Source: CAVXAE01 sp044225565
Lineage (GTDB): Bacteria; Pseudomonadota; Gammaproteobacteria; Steroidobacterales; Steroidobacteraceae
Assembly: GCA_044225565.1 (NCBI GenBank)
Contig: JBGAIL010000134.1
Span: 1 to 13,222 of the forward strand
Length of the DNA stretch: 13,222 nucleotides
Reading direction: 5' to 3'
Within the stretch, counting starts at the first letter, position 1. Each line of letters starts with the position of its first letter. The notes under the pieces were generated by a model. It had not been told where the DNA came from, did no database searches, and was given only the letters and a program-made list of their open reading frames with translations. The translations under genes and the position numbers were made by a program. Below are positions 7,059 through 13,222 of the stretch, in pieces.

Positions 7059-7888
7059 GGCGGGTCGCGCCCGGTGGTCACCGCCTTGCGCAGCTCTTGC
7101 AGCTTGCCCTTGATCACCGCCGCGTTCTCGCTGCCCATGCGGATCATGAGCTTCTGGCCGGCGGGCCGCGCCTCGAGCTTCGGGTCCGCGAACTCGTAGA
7201 ACACCCGCGGCTGGACGAGCTGGATGCGCCCTGCGGGCTGCGGCGCCGCGAGCAGGCTGTCGATCGCCTCCACCAGGCGGTCGTTGAAGTACTGGCCGGG
7301 ATAGCCGAGATCCTCGTAGGCCTGCTGGAAGAGCGGGTAATACCGGAAGTACAGCTGCGCCACCTGCTGCGTATCCGCGCCGGCCACGAGCCGGACGAGC
7401 GGTGCATAGCGGGCATAATTCGCCTCGCTCAAGGTGACCAGGTCGCCTTCGGTGCTCACCGCCGTCTGTCCCTCGAGCGGCTGCAGCGGCCGCTTCTCCA
7501 CGGGCAGCTTCTGCCGCGGCAGATTGTCCACGGTGACGACGATGCGCCGCACCAGTCCATCCGCGATCAAGCGCTTCTGCAAAGCTTCGCCGCCGAACAC
7601 CTTGCCGAGCGCTTCGCTCAGCGGCGCATCGCTCGCGTCCATGCCCGGCAGCGGGGTGTTGTCTTCACCTGGAGACAGGGCGGACTGCGGCACGGGATGT
7701 TTGATCGCAGGCTCTGCGCTCTGCGCAGCTTGCGGCGGTGGCGTGGCAGCGACGGGCGGCGGATTTGCTTCCGGCGCCTTCTTCGAATGGAAGTAGTAGT
7801 ACAGCCCGCCGCCGGCGCTCGCGAGAATGATCACCGGCGCCACCCACCAGAATGCCTTGTCCGCCCAGTGCGCACGCTCGCCGAACAT
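7052..7888 (-). CDS. DUF3014 domain-containing membrane-anchored protein
   Basis: This 278-residue protein is of unknown function. An N-terminal membrane anchor (about residues 13-32, FWWVAPVIILASAGGGLYYY) is followed by a Pro/Ala-rich linker (about 38-60). The DUF3014 domain then fills the rest. Recognisable family segments are LPGMDASDAPLSEAL, VVTVDNLPRQKLPV, NYARYAPLVRLV, YFRYYPLFQQAYEDLGYPG, FNDRLVEAIDSLLA, VFYEFADPKLEARPAGQKLM and RMGSENAAVIKGKL. The topology suggests a cytoplasmic start and a domain outside the inner membrane. GGGAGAGG four bases before the ATG supports the start at 7888. It is divergent from the histidine kinase across a 151-bp gap. No function is known for the family, and the neighbours do not suggest one. 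Confidence 0.88.
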   Translation of the reverse strand: MFGERAHWADKAFWWVAPVIILASAGGGLYYYFHSKKAPEANPPPVAATPPPQAAQSAEPAIKHPVPQSALSPGEDNTPLPGMDASDAPLSEALGKVFGGEALQKRLIADGLVRRIVVTVDNLPRQKLPVEKRPLQPLEGQTAVSTEGDLVTLSEANYARYAPLVRLVAGADTQQVAQLYFRYYPLFQQAYEDLGYPGQYFNDRLVEAIDSLLAAPQPAGRIQLVQPRVFYEFADPKLEARPAGQKLMIRMGSENAAVIKGKLQELRKAVTTGRDPPQ

Positions 7889-8028
7889 ATTGCCTCTCCC
7901 AGCGCGGGCCGCACCTGCGGCGCTGCGCGTACTGTAGCGGGCTGCTTGTCGGAAGTCTCAAAAAGCGCAACAGCCATTTGACGCAACCGCGATGGCGGCG
8001 TCACTCTGCGGTTCGCCCGCGATCGCAC

Positions 8029-8033
8029 GGAGG
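8029..8033 (+). promoter_or_regulatory. Shine-Dalgarno site fixing the histidine kinase start
   Basis: GGAGG lies six bases before the ATG at 8040. This is a near-ideal ribosome site. It places the start at MKLKILHLEDN, at the edge of the receiver domain, and not at the in-frame ATG at 7992. Confidence 0.75.
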
Positions 8034-8039
8034 CTCCGG

Positions 8040-9817
8040 ATGAAGCTGAAGATCCTGCACCTGGAGGACAATGCCGACGACGTCGAGCTGGTACGCCACA
8101 GCTTGCGTCGGCAGGGCCTGGAGTGCGAGGTGCACGCCGTCAGCACGGGCTCCGACTATGTCTCGGCCCTGGACGCCCAGCTCTACGACATCATCCTTTC
8201 CGACAGCGGCCTCCCCGGATACGACGGTCGCGACGCGCTCGCGGCCGCGCACGAGCGCGCTCCTGGCGTGCCGTTCATCGTGGTCTCCGGCGCTCCCCAG
8301 GCACCCACGCCCATGGAGAAGGCCTCCTCTCCGCCAGGAGCCACCGCCCACGTGGCGAAGGCGGACATGAAGCAGCTCGGCGCGGTGATCCAGTTCGCGC
8401 TGCAAAAGACGGAGCGCGCCACGCGCGAGCCGCATCGGCGCCCCGATTCCTATGTGCTGGGCATGAAGCACCTCGTCTCCGTGGTGCAGCGGCTCTCGCT
8501 GGCGCGCAATCTCGAGACGATCATGGCCATCGTGCGCCGCGCGGTGCGCGACCTCACCGGAGCCGAAGGCGCGACGTTCGTCCTGCGCGAGGGCGAGAAC
8601 TGTTACTACGCCGACGAGGACGCCATCTCGGCGCTTTGGAAAGGCAAGCGCTTCGCGCTCCAGGCCTGCATCAGCGGCTGGACCATGCTCAACCGCCAGC
8701 CACGTTCGTGCTGCGCCACGACGGCCAGTGCTACTACGCGGACGAGGACGCCATCTCGCCGCTGTGGAAGGGCAAGCGCTTCCCCCTGCAGGCCTGCATC
8801 AGCGGCTGGACCATGCTCAACCGCAAGGCCGCCGTCGTCGAGGACATCTACGCCGATCCGCGCATCCCCCATGACGCGTACCGGCCCACATTCGTCAAGA
8901 GCCTGGTGATGACACCCATCCGCACGGCGGCCCCCATCGGCGCCATCGGCGCGTACTGGGCCATGCGCCGCAAGCCCACGGCCGAGGAAGTGGAGCTGCT
9001 GCAGGCGCTGGCCGACAGCACGTCCATCGCCATGGAGGCGGTGGACCTCTTCACCCATCTCGAGCATCGCGTCGCCGAGCGCACTGCGGAGCTGAACGTC
9101 AAGTCCGCCGCGCTGGAAGTGGCGAACCAGGAGCTCGAAGCATTCTCGTACTCCGTGGCGCACGACCTGCGCTCGCCGCTCATCGCCATCGAAGGCTTCC
9201 GCCAGGTGCTGCTCGACAGCTGCGCGCAGACGTTCGACGAGGACAGCCGTGAATACCTCGCGCGCATCGGCTCTGCCGTCACGCGCATGCACCGCCTCAT
9301 CGAGGACCTGCTGAGCCTGTCCAGAGTGGCGCTGGCGCCCATGACGCGCGCGCCGGTGGATCTCGGCGTTCTCGGCGAGGACGTCGTCTCCGGCCTGCGT
9401 GAGCGGGCTGCGGGCCGCGAGGTGGCTTTCTCGGTCGCGAAAGGCCTGATGGCCGAAGGTGATCCCGCGCTGTTGCGCATCCTGCTGGAGAACCTGCTCT
9501 GCAACGCGTGGAAGTTCAGCGCCCGTCGCGAGACCGGCCGAGTCGAGATCGGCAGCTGCCCGGCGCAAGCCGGCGAGAAGACGTTCTACGTGAGGGACAA
9601 CGGCGCGGGCTTCGACTCACGCCACGCCGGCAAGCTCTTCAAGCCGTTCAGCCGGCTGCACTCACAGGCGGAATTCCCCGGCACCGGCATCGGGCTCGCG
9701 ATCTCGCAGCGCATCGTGCACCGGCATGGCGGCCAGCTCTGGGCAGAATCCCAGCCGGACCGCGGCGCGACGTTCTATTTCACCTTGCCGGCGCCCATTA
9801 CGCCGCACCACGCGTAA
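8040..9817 (+). pseudogene. Receiver-GAF-histidine kinase, frame broken by a 128-bp internal duplication
   Basis: The gene encodes a signalling kinase with an N-terminal receiver domain. The receiver has E9-D10, phospho-acceptor D55 (IILSDSGLPG), S83 (IVVSGA) and K107. A GAF domain follows (METIMAIVRRAV-like LETIMAIVRRAV, then the ISGWTMLNR and DIYADPRIP segments). Next comes a HisKA domain with the phospho-accepting His in VAHDLRSPL (codon 9161-9163). The ATPase domain has LLENLLCNAWKFS (N box), VRDNGAGFD (G1), FPGTGIGLAIS (G2) and GATFYFTLP. As written, the frame from 8040 is lost at the duplication and stops at 8909; the rest continues in another frame to 9817. Removing 128 bp gives one open frame of 549 residues with all domains intact. 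So the gene is either truly broken or misassembled. If whole, it is a soluble cytoplasmic kinase, since no membrane segment is visible. It overlaps the convergent FAD gene by 20 bp. Confidence 0.82.
8571..8826 (+). repeat. Two adjacent 128-bp imperfect direct repeats inside the GAF domain
   Basis: Copy 1 is 8571-8698 and copy 2 is 8699-8826, head to tail with no spacer. By manual count they differ at 18 of 128 positions, about 86% identity. Both encode the same GAF segment (ATFVLR, then CYYADEDAIS, LWKGKRF, LQACISGWTMLNR), each in its own frame. Seven codon differences are silent (for example TGT/TGC, AAA/AAG, CTT/CTG). The repeat length is not a multiple of three, so the second copy shifts the reading frame. 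Confidence 0.88.
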
Positions 9818-10778
9818 ACGCCCAGTCCAGCATGCGGCTCGCGAGCCCTCCTCCGAGGCTCGCGCCCGTCACGTCATCCAATTCGTAGGGTGCGCCTTTC
9901 AGGATGGCGTCGGAGGCGCGCTGCCCGCTGCGGATGGCGGGGCCGATGCCTTCGCACATGTCCCGCGTGGCGAGCCCGGCCGCGTCGCCCGCGATGAACG
10001 CGTTGTCGATACGCACCACCTCGACCTTGCCACGCACGTAGTAGCTGTAACCCTCGGGGTGGTATTTCGCGCCAGGCGCGAGCTTCTTTCCGAGCTTGCC
10101 GGTGAACTGCGCCCAATGCTGCTTGAGGTCCTTGCCGCCATGCCTCCTGAGCCGCGTCGCCATGCCCCCGAGGCCCACGTTGAGCCAGCCATCCTGCTTC
10201 GGCACGTACCACGCGTAGCCCGGCAGGCCGCCCTCGAAGAACCAGAGATGGCAACCGCCATCTTTCCAGTCGTATTCGATCTCGTGCTCCAGGGTGGCGG
10301 TCTGCAGCTCGTCGCTACGCGGGTTGCGCTCACGGAAGAGCGCGCGATACACCGGGCAGCGCGTTCCACCCGCACCGATGAGGTACTTGCAGCGGAACGC
10401 CTCGTCGATGACGTACTCGCCGCCTTCCTGGCGGATGTGCTTCACGGTGTGCTTCACGACCGGCGCGCCGGAGCGCTCCAGCAGCCAGGCGTCGAATTCG
10501 ACGCGGCGGATGGAATGCTGCACGCAGGGCGCCTTCAGGTGCAGGCCCTTGAGATGGATGTGCAGCTTGTCGAACGTGAGGAAACGATGGGGATAGGCCG
10601 CGGGGTCCATGGCCAGGTCCCGCACCACCTCGGGCGTGATCCAGCCGGCGCAGAGCTTCAGGCGCGGGAAGCTCTCCTTGTCGATGACGAGCACGTCCGC
10701 CCCGCCCTGCCTCAGGCGTGCCGCGGCGGAAGAGCCGGCGGGTCCGCCGCCGATCACGATCACGTCGTGCCGCCTCAT
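9798..10778 (-). CDS. FAD-dependent oxidoreductase, geranylgeranyl-reductase family
   Basis: This is a 326-residue flavoprotein. An N-terminal FAD-binding motif reads DVIVIGGGPAGSS (GGGPAG at residues 10-15), followed by VLVIDKESFPR, where the acidic residue binds the ribose. The LPGYAWYVPKQDGWLNVGLG segment matches the family's PxxYxWxFP signature, and FIAGDAAGL ... CEGIGPAI is the second FAD contact. Family members reduce isoprenoid or other lipid double bonds, or act as monooxygenase-like enzymes, so the substrate cannot be named. The start at 10778 overlaps the stop of the upstream cysteine synthase gene as ATGA, indicating translational coupling. An in-frame ATG at 10793 would add MVAEA and remains possible. 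No signal peptide or membrane helix is visible. The operon context with Cfa hints at lipid chemistry (inference). Confidence 0.85.
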   Translation of the reverse strand: MRRHDVIVIGGGPAGSSAAARLRQGGADVLVIDKESFPRLKLCAGWITPEVVRDLAMDPAAYPHRFLTFDKLHIHLKGLHLKAPCVQHSIRRVEFDAWLLERSGAPVVKHTVKHIRQEGGEYVIDEAFRCKYLIGAGGTRCPVYRALFRERNPRSDELQTATLEHEIEYDWKDGGCHLWFFEGGLPGYAWYVPKQDGWLNVGLGGMATRLRRHGGKDLKQHWAQFTGKLGKKLAPGAKYHPEGYSYYVRGKVEVVRIDNAFIAGDAAGLATRDMCEGIGPAIRSGQRASDAILKGAPYELDDVTGASLGGGLASRMLDWAFTRGAA

Positions 10779-12301
10779 CGCTTCTGCAACCATCCCGGAA
10801 GGAACCCCATGGCATCACCGCGCGCTTCGCGATCGTAGCCGACGCCGTTCTTTTCGAGCAGCCCCTGCAGGCGGCCTTCGTTCCAGGCCTTCAGCACATC
10901 GGTGGCACCGCCGATGAACTCCCCGCCCACGAAGATCTGGGGAATGGTCGTGAACGAGGTGCGCGCGGAGACGGCGGCACGGATCTTCGCGCCCATGTCG
11001 TCCGGCTGGTATTGCACGGAGTCGATGTCCACCGAGCGGTAGGGGATGCGGTATTTCGCGAACATCCTGCGCGCGGACCAGCAGAATTCGCACCACTCGA
11101 GCGCGAACATCACGACCGGCTGCTGAGCGTCGCCCAGCACCTGATCGACGAAGCGGCGGGCTTCGGGAGACAGTGCCGGAGCGGGGGCTGCCGCCGCGGT
11201 GTTGCTGCTCGCGCCAGCCGCAGCAGGCTTGCCCGCAGGCGCAGGCGCCGATGGGGGCGCATCGAACCGCGCGCCGGGAGTCGATCGGGAGACCTCCAGC
11301 TCCTCCTCGCTCATGTCCGCCTCGATCTCGCCGAACAGAGGCGTGCTGAGGTACCGTTCTCCCGTGTCCGGCAGCATGCACAGGATCGTCGCGCCCTGCG
11401 GTGCCGTGCGCGCCACCTCGAGCGCTCCGGCAAACGTCGCCCCGCCGGTGATGCCGACCAGGATGCCCTCGCGCCTCGCCAGATCCCGTGCGCACCGCAT
11501 GGCAGCCGAGCCGTTCACGGGCTGGATGCGGTCGATCAGGCTCTCCGCCACCGCATCCTCGGTGAGCTTCGGAATGAAGTCCGGGCTCCAGCCCTGCATC
11601 GGATGCGGCCGCGACAGCGGATGGCTGCCCGAGGTGCCGTCCGCATTGCGCGGATTCGGGATGCCGCTGCCGAGCACCTGCGCGTTGTCCGGCTCGCATA
11701 CCACGATGCGCGTCTTCGGACTGCGCTCGCGCAGCACGCGCGCCACGCCCTTGAGCGTGCCGCCGGTGCCATAGCCGGTGACCCAGAAGTCCAGCGGCTT
11801 GTCCGCGAACGCCTCGAGGATCTCCGGCGCCGTGGTGCGCGAATGCATGTCCGCGTTCGCCTCGTTCTCGAACTGGCGGCAGAGGAACCAGCCGTGCTTC
11901 TCGGCGAGCTCGACGGTCTTCGCCATCATGCCGCTGCCGCGCAAGTGGGCCGGCGTGAGCACCACGCGCGCACCGAGGAAGCGCATGAGCCGGCGCCGCT
12001 CCACGCTGAAGTTCTCCGCCATCACGATGACCAGCGGATAGCCCTTCTGCGCGCACACCATGGCGAGGCCGATGCCGGTGTTGCCGCTCGTCGCCTCGAT
12101 GACCGTCTGCCCGGGCTTCAGCTTCCCGCTGCGCTCCGCTTCCTCGATGACGCCGAGGGCGAGGCGATCCTTCACGGAGCCCATGGGGTTGAACGATTCG
12201 AGCTTGACGTAGAGCTCGACGTGCTGCGGCGCCAGGCTGCCGATGCGCACGACGGGCGTGCGCCCCACCGTTTCCAGGACGTTTGCGTAGCGTGTGGCCA
12301 T
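10775..12301 (-). CDS. Cysteine synthase fused to a C-terminal glutaredoxin-like domain
   Basis: This is a 508-residue two-domain protein. Residues 1 to about 330 are a complete PLP-dependent O-acetylserine sulfhydrylase: NPMGSVKDR with the PLP lysine K44, TSGNTG (71-76) contacting the substrate carboxylate, GYGTGGT (176-182) holding the PLP phosphate, and LPDTGERYLSTPLF closing the domain. Free-standing cysteine synthases end near here. An Ala/Pro/Ser-rich linker covers about 338-376. Residues 377 to about 490 look like a glutaredoxin: WCEFC (C404, C407) as the redox pair, TIPQIFVGG (cis-proline loop, 452-460) and GGATDVL. The predicted role is to make L-cysteine from O-acetylserine and sulfide, perhaps with a glutathione-linked thiol-disulfide function on the same chain. 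Cystathionine beta-synthase is an alternative for the PLP part, but the C-terminus has no CBS pair. GGGGAGG eight bases before the ATG fixes the start. The stop overlaps the FAD gene start. Confidence 0.9.
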   Translation of the reverse strand: MATRYANVLETVGRTPVVRIGSLAPQHVELYVKLESFNPMGSVKDRLALGVIEEAERSGKLKPGQTVIEATSGNTGIGLAMVCAQKGYPLVIVMAENFSVERRRLMRFLGARVVLTPAHLRGSGMMAKTVELAEKHGWFLCRQFENEANADMHSRTTAPEILEAFADKPLDFWVTGYGTGGTLKGVARVLRERSPKTRIVVCEPDNAQVLGSGIPNPRNADGTSGSHPLSRPHPMQGWSPDFIPKLTEDAVAESLIDRIQPVNGSAAMRCARDLARREGILVGITGGATFAGALEVARTAPQGATILCMLPDTGERYLSTPLFGEIEADMSEEELEVSRSTPGARFDAPPSAPAPAGKPAAAGASSNTAAAAPAPALSPEARRFVDQVLGDAQQPVVMFALEWCEFCWSARRMFAKYRIPYRSVDIDSVQYQPDDMGAKIRAAVSARTSFTTIPQIFVGGEFIGGATDVLKAWNEGRLQGLLEKNGVGYDREARGDAMGFLPGWLQKR

Positions 12302-12309
12302 TCTGGCGA

Positions 12310-12316
12310 CCTCCCC
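12310..12316 (-). promoter_or_regulatory. Shine-Dalgarno site fixing the cysteine synthase-glutaredoxin start
   Basis: GGGGAGG on the minus strand lies eight bases before the ATG at 12301, in the 55-bp gap after the Cfa gene. It rules out the longer in-frame extension that would run back into the Cfa coding region. Confidence 0.7.
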
Positions 12317-12356
12317 AAGGCTGCCCGGCACTTCGCCGCTGCAGCCGGAACCGGAA

Positions 12357-13222
12357 TCAGGGGGCGTAGAGATGCGCGCGGGTGAGCGGCACGTCGTTGT
12401 TGTCCCGCGGTGCGAACAGCACCTGGAACAACTGCAATGTTCCCGTGGTGAACCCCGCGATGGACCCGGCGAGGTACAGCCGCCACATGCGCACGAATTT
12501 CTCGTCGAACATGGCGCGCACGCGCTCGACGTTGGCTTCGTAGAGCGCAAGCCAGTGGCGCAGCGTCTGTGCGTAGTGCAGGCGCAAATTCTCGACGTCC
12601 AGGACGGAGAGCTCCCACGGCTCGAAGATCTGCATCATCTCGCTGAGTGCCGGAGGATGGGCCCCCGGGAAGATGCGGCGCTCGATCCACGCATTGAGCT
12701 GGGCGGGCCTGTTGCGCCCGATGGTATGGATGAGCCCGCGGCCGTTGTCGCCGATGGCGCGCTGAGCGACGCCACCCAGCTGCTCGTAGTGCTCCACACC
12801 CACGTGCTCCAGCATGCCCACCGACACGAACGCGTCGTAGTGGCCGGAGATGTTGCGGTAGTCGTCCTCGACGTATTCGACCTGGCCATCGAGCCCTTCG
12901 GCTTTCGCCTTCTCCCGCGCATACGCCAGCTGTTCGCGCGAGATGTTGAACGCACGCACCTTGACGCCGTAGTGGCGCGCCATGTGCAGGCCGAGCGCGC
13001 CCCAGCCACAGCCCGCCTCCACCACGGTTTCTCCCGGCCGCAGCCTCAGCTTGCGGCACACGTGATCCATCTTCGCGAACTGCGCTTCATCGAGCGTGGC
13101 CTGCGGCGTCGGGTAATACGCGCACGTGTACGCCATGGTCGAGCCGAGCCACAGCGAATAGAACTCGTTGCCGATGTCGTAGTGATGATGGATGTTGTCG
13201 CGCGAGCCCGCCAGGCTGTTCA
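12357..13222 (-). CDS. Cyclopropane-fatty-acid-phospholipid synthase family methyltransferase (5' end outside window)
   Basis: The visible 288 C-terminal residues belong to an SAM-dependent enzyme that adds a methylene carbon across double bonds of membrane phospholipid acyl chains. The fragment begins in the family's early motif (RDNIHHHYDIGNEFYSLWL) and continues MAYTCAYY, which carries the conserved Cys. The SAM-binding loop is VVEAGCGWGALGLHMA. The active-site residues known from E. coli Cfa (C139, E239, H266, I268, Y317) have counterparts in TCAYY, GMLEHVG, IHTIG and the Tyr of LRLHYAQTL. E. coli Cfa is 382 residues, so roughly 100 N-terminal residues are missing beyond the window. An ATG at 13136 is internal, not the start. 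It lies 55 bp upstream of the cysteine synthase fusion on the same strand, probably in one transcript. The IFPGAHPPALSEM segment departs from the usual FPNG/FPGG form, so a substrate other than plain phospholipid is possible. Confidence 0.88.
   Translation of the reverse strand, partial: NSLAGSRDNIHHHYDIGNEFYSLWLGSTMAYTCAYYPTPQATLDEAQFAKMDHVCRKLRLRPGETVVEAGCGWGALGLHMARHYGVKVRAFNISREQLAYAREKAKAEGLDGQVEYVEDDYRNISGHYDAFVSVGMLEHVGVEHYEQLGGVAQRAIGDNGRGLIHTIGRNRPAQLNAWIERRIFPGAHPPALSEMMQIFEPWELSVLDVENLRLHYAQTLRHWLALYEANVERVRAMFDEKFVRMWRLYLAGSIAGFTTGTLQLFQVLFAPRDNNDVPLTRAHLYAP

Noticed and set aside
5726..7981. 751-codon plus-strand open frame across the AraC, UPF0114 and DUF3014 genes
   Set aside because: It is very rich in Arg, Ala, Gly and His, has no recognisable domain, and runs through three well-supported genes in another frame or strand. 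Long shadow frames are expected at this GC content.
7978..8006. TTGACG as a -35 box for the histidine kinase
   Set aside because: The hexamer 17 bases downstream is TCACTC, which does not resemble a -10 box.
8571..8826. Programmed -1 frameshifting to join the two kinase halves
   Set aside because: The needed shift is -1 (or +2), but no convincing slippery heptamer is visible. The product would carry a redundant or scrambled GAF segment, so a duplication artefact or lesion explains it better.
10718..12385. 555-codon plus-strand frame antisense to the cysteine synthase fusion
   Set aside because: Low-complexity Arg/Ala/His composition, and it is fully covered by a gene with clear catalytic motifs.

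Overview
The window is GC-rich, densely packed bacterial chromosome. High GC with a G/C-biased third codon position, a TonB-dependent outer-membrane receptor, a UPF0114/YqhA-type protein, a DUF3014 protein and Cfa-type lipid methylation together suggest a proteobacterium, most likely a soil or aquatic gammaproteobacterium (inference; no taxonomic marker is present). A three-base N run inside one gene and a frame-breaking near-duplicate inside another suggest a draft, possibly metagenomic, assembly.

Left region (1-6425): a TonB-dependent siderophore-type receptor on the minus strand is followed after 16 nt by the first 33 codons of a small membrane protein that leaves the window. The receptor is divergent from a Spinster-like MFS transporter on the plus strand, which is interrupted by the N run. 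The MFS gene converges on an N-acyl-D-amino-acid deacylase (minus strand), which is divergent from an AraC-family regulator resembling the PchR siderophore regulators. Receptor, inner-membrane transporter, cytoplasmic D-acylamino-acid hydrolase and effector-type regulator could form a scavenging locus for an iron-chelating or acylated peptide-like compound. This is inference from gene content.

Middle region (6549-9817): a UPF0114 four-helix membrane protein (plus) overlaps tail to tail with a DUF3014 single-pass membrane protein (minus). Divergent from DUF3014 is a receiver-GAF-histidine kinase. Its frame is broken by a 128-bp imperfect tandem duplication in the GAF domain; removing one copy restores a single frame of 549 residues.

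Right region (9798-13222): a minus-strand run reads, in transcription order, cyclopropane-fatty-acid synthase (5' end outside the window), a cysteine synthase with a C-terminal glutaredoxin-like domain, and a geranylgeranyl-reductase-family FAD oxidoreductase. The last two overlap by ATGA, so all three are probably co-transcribed.

No rRNA, tRNA, CRISPR array, insertion sequence or integrase was seen. The points most worth a second look are the CysK-glutaredoxin fusion and its operon, the diverged frame-breaking duplication in the kinase, the receptor/MFS/D-aminoacylase/AraC locus, and a 21-bp palindrome just upstream of the receptor.
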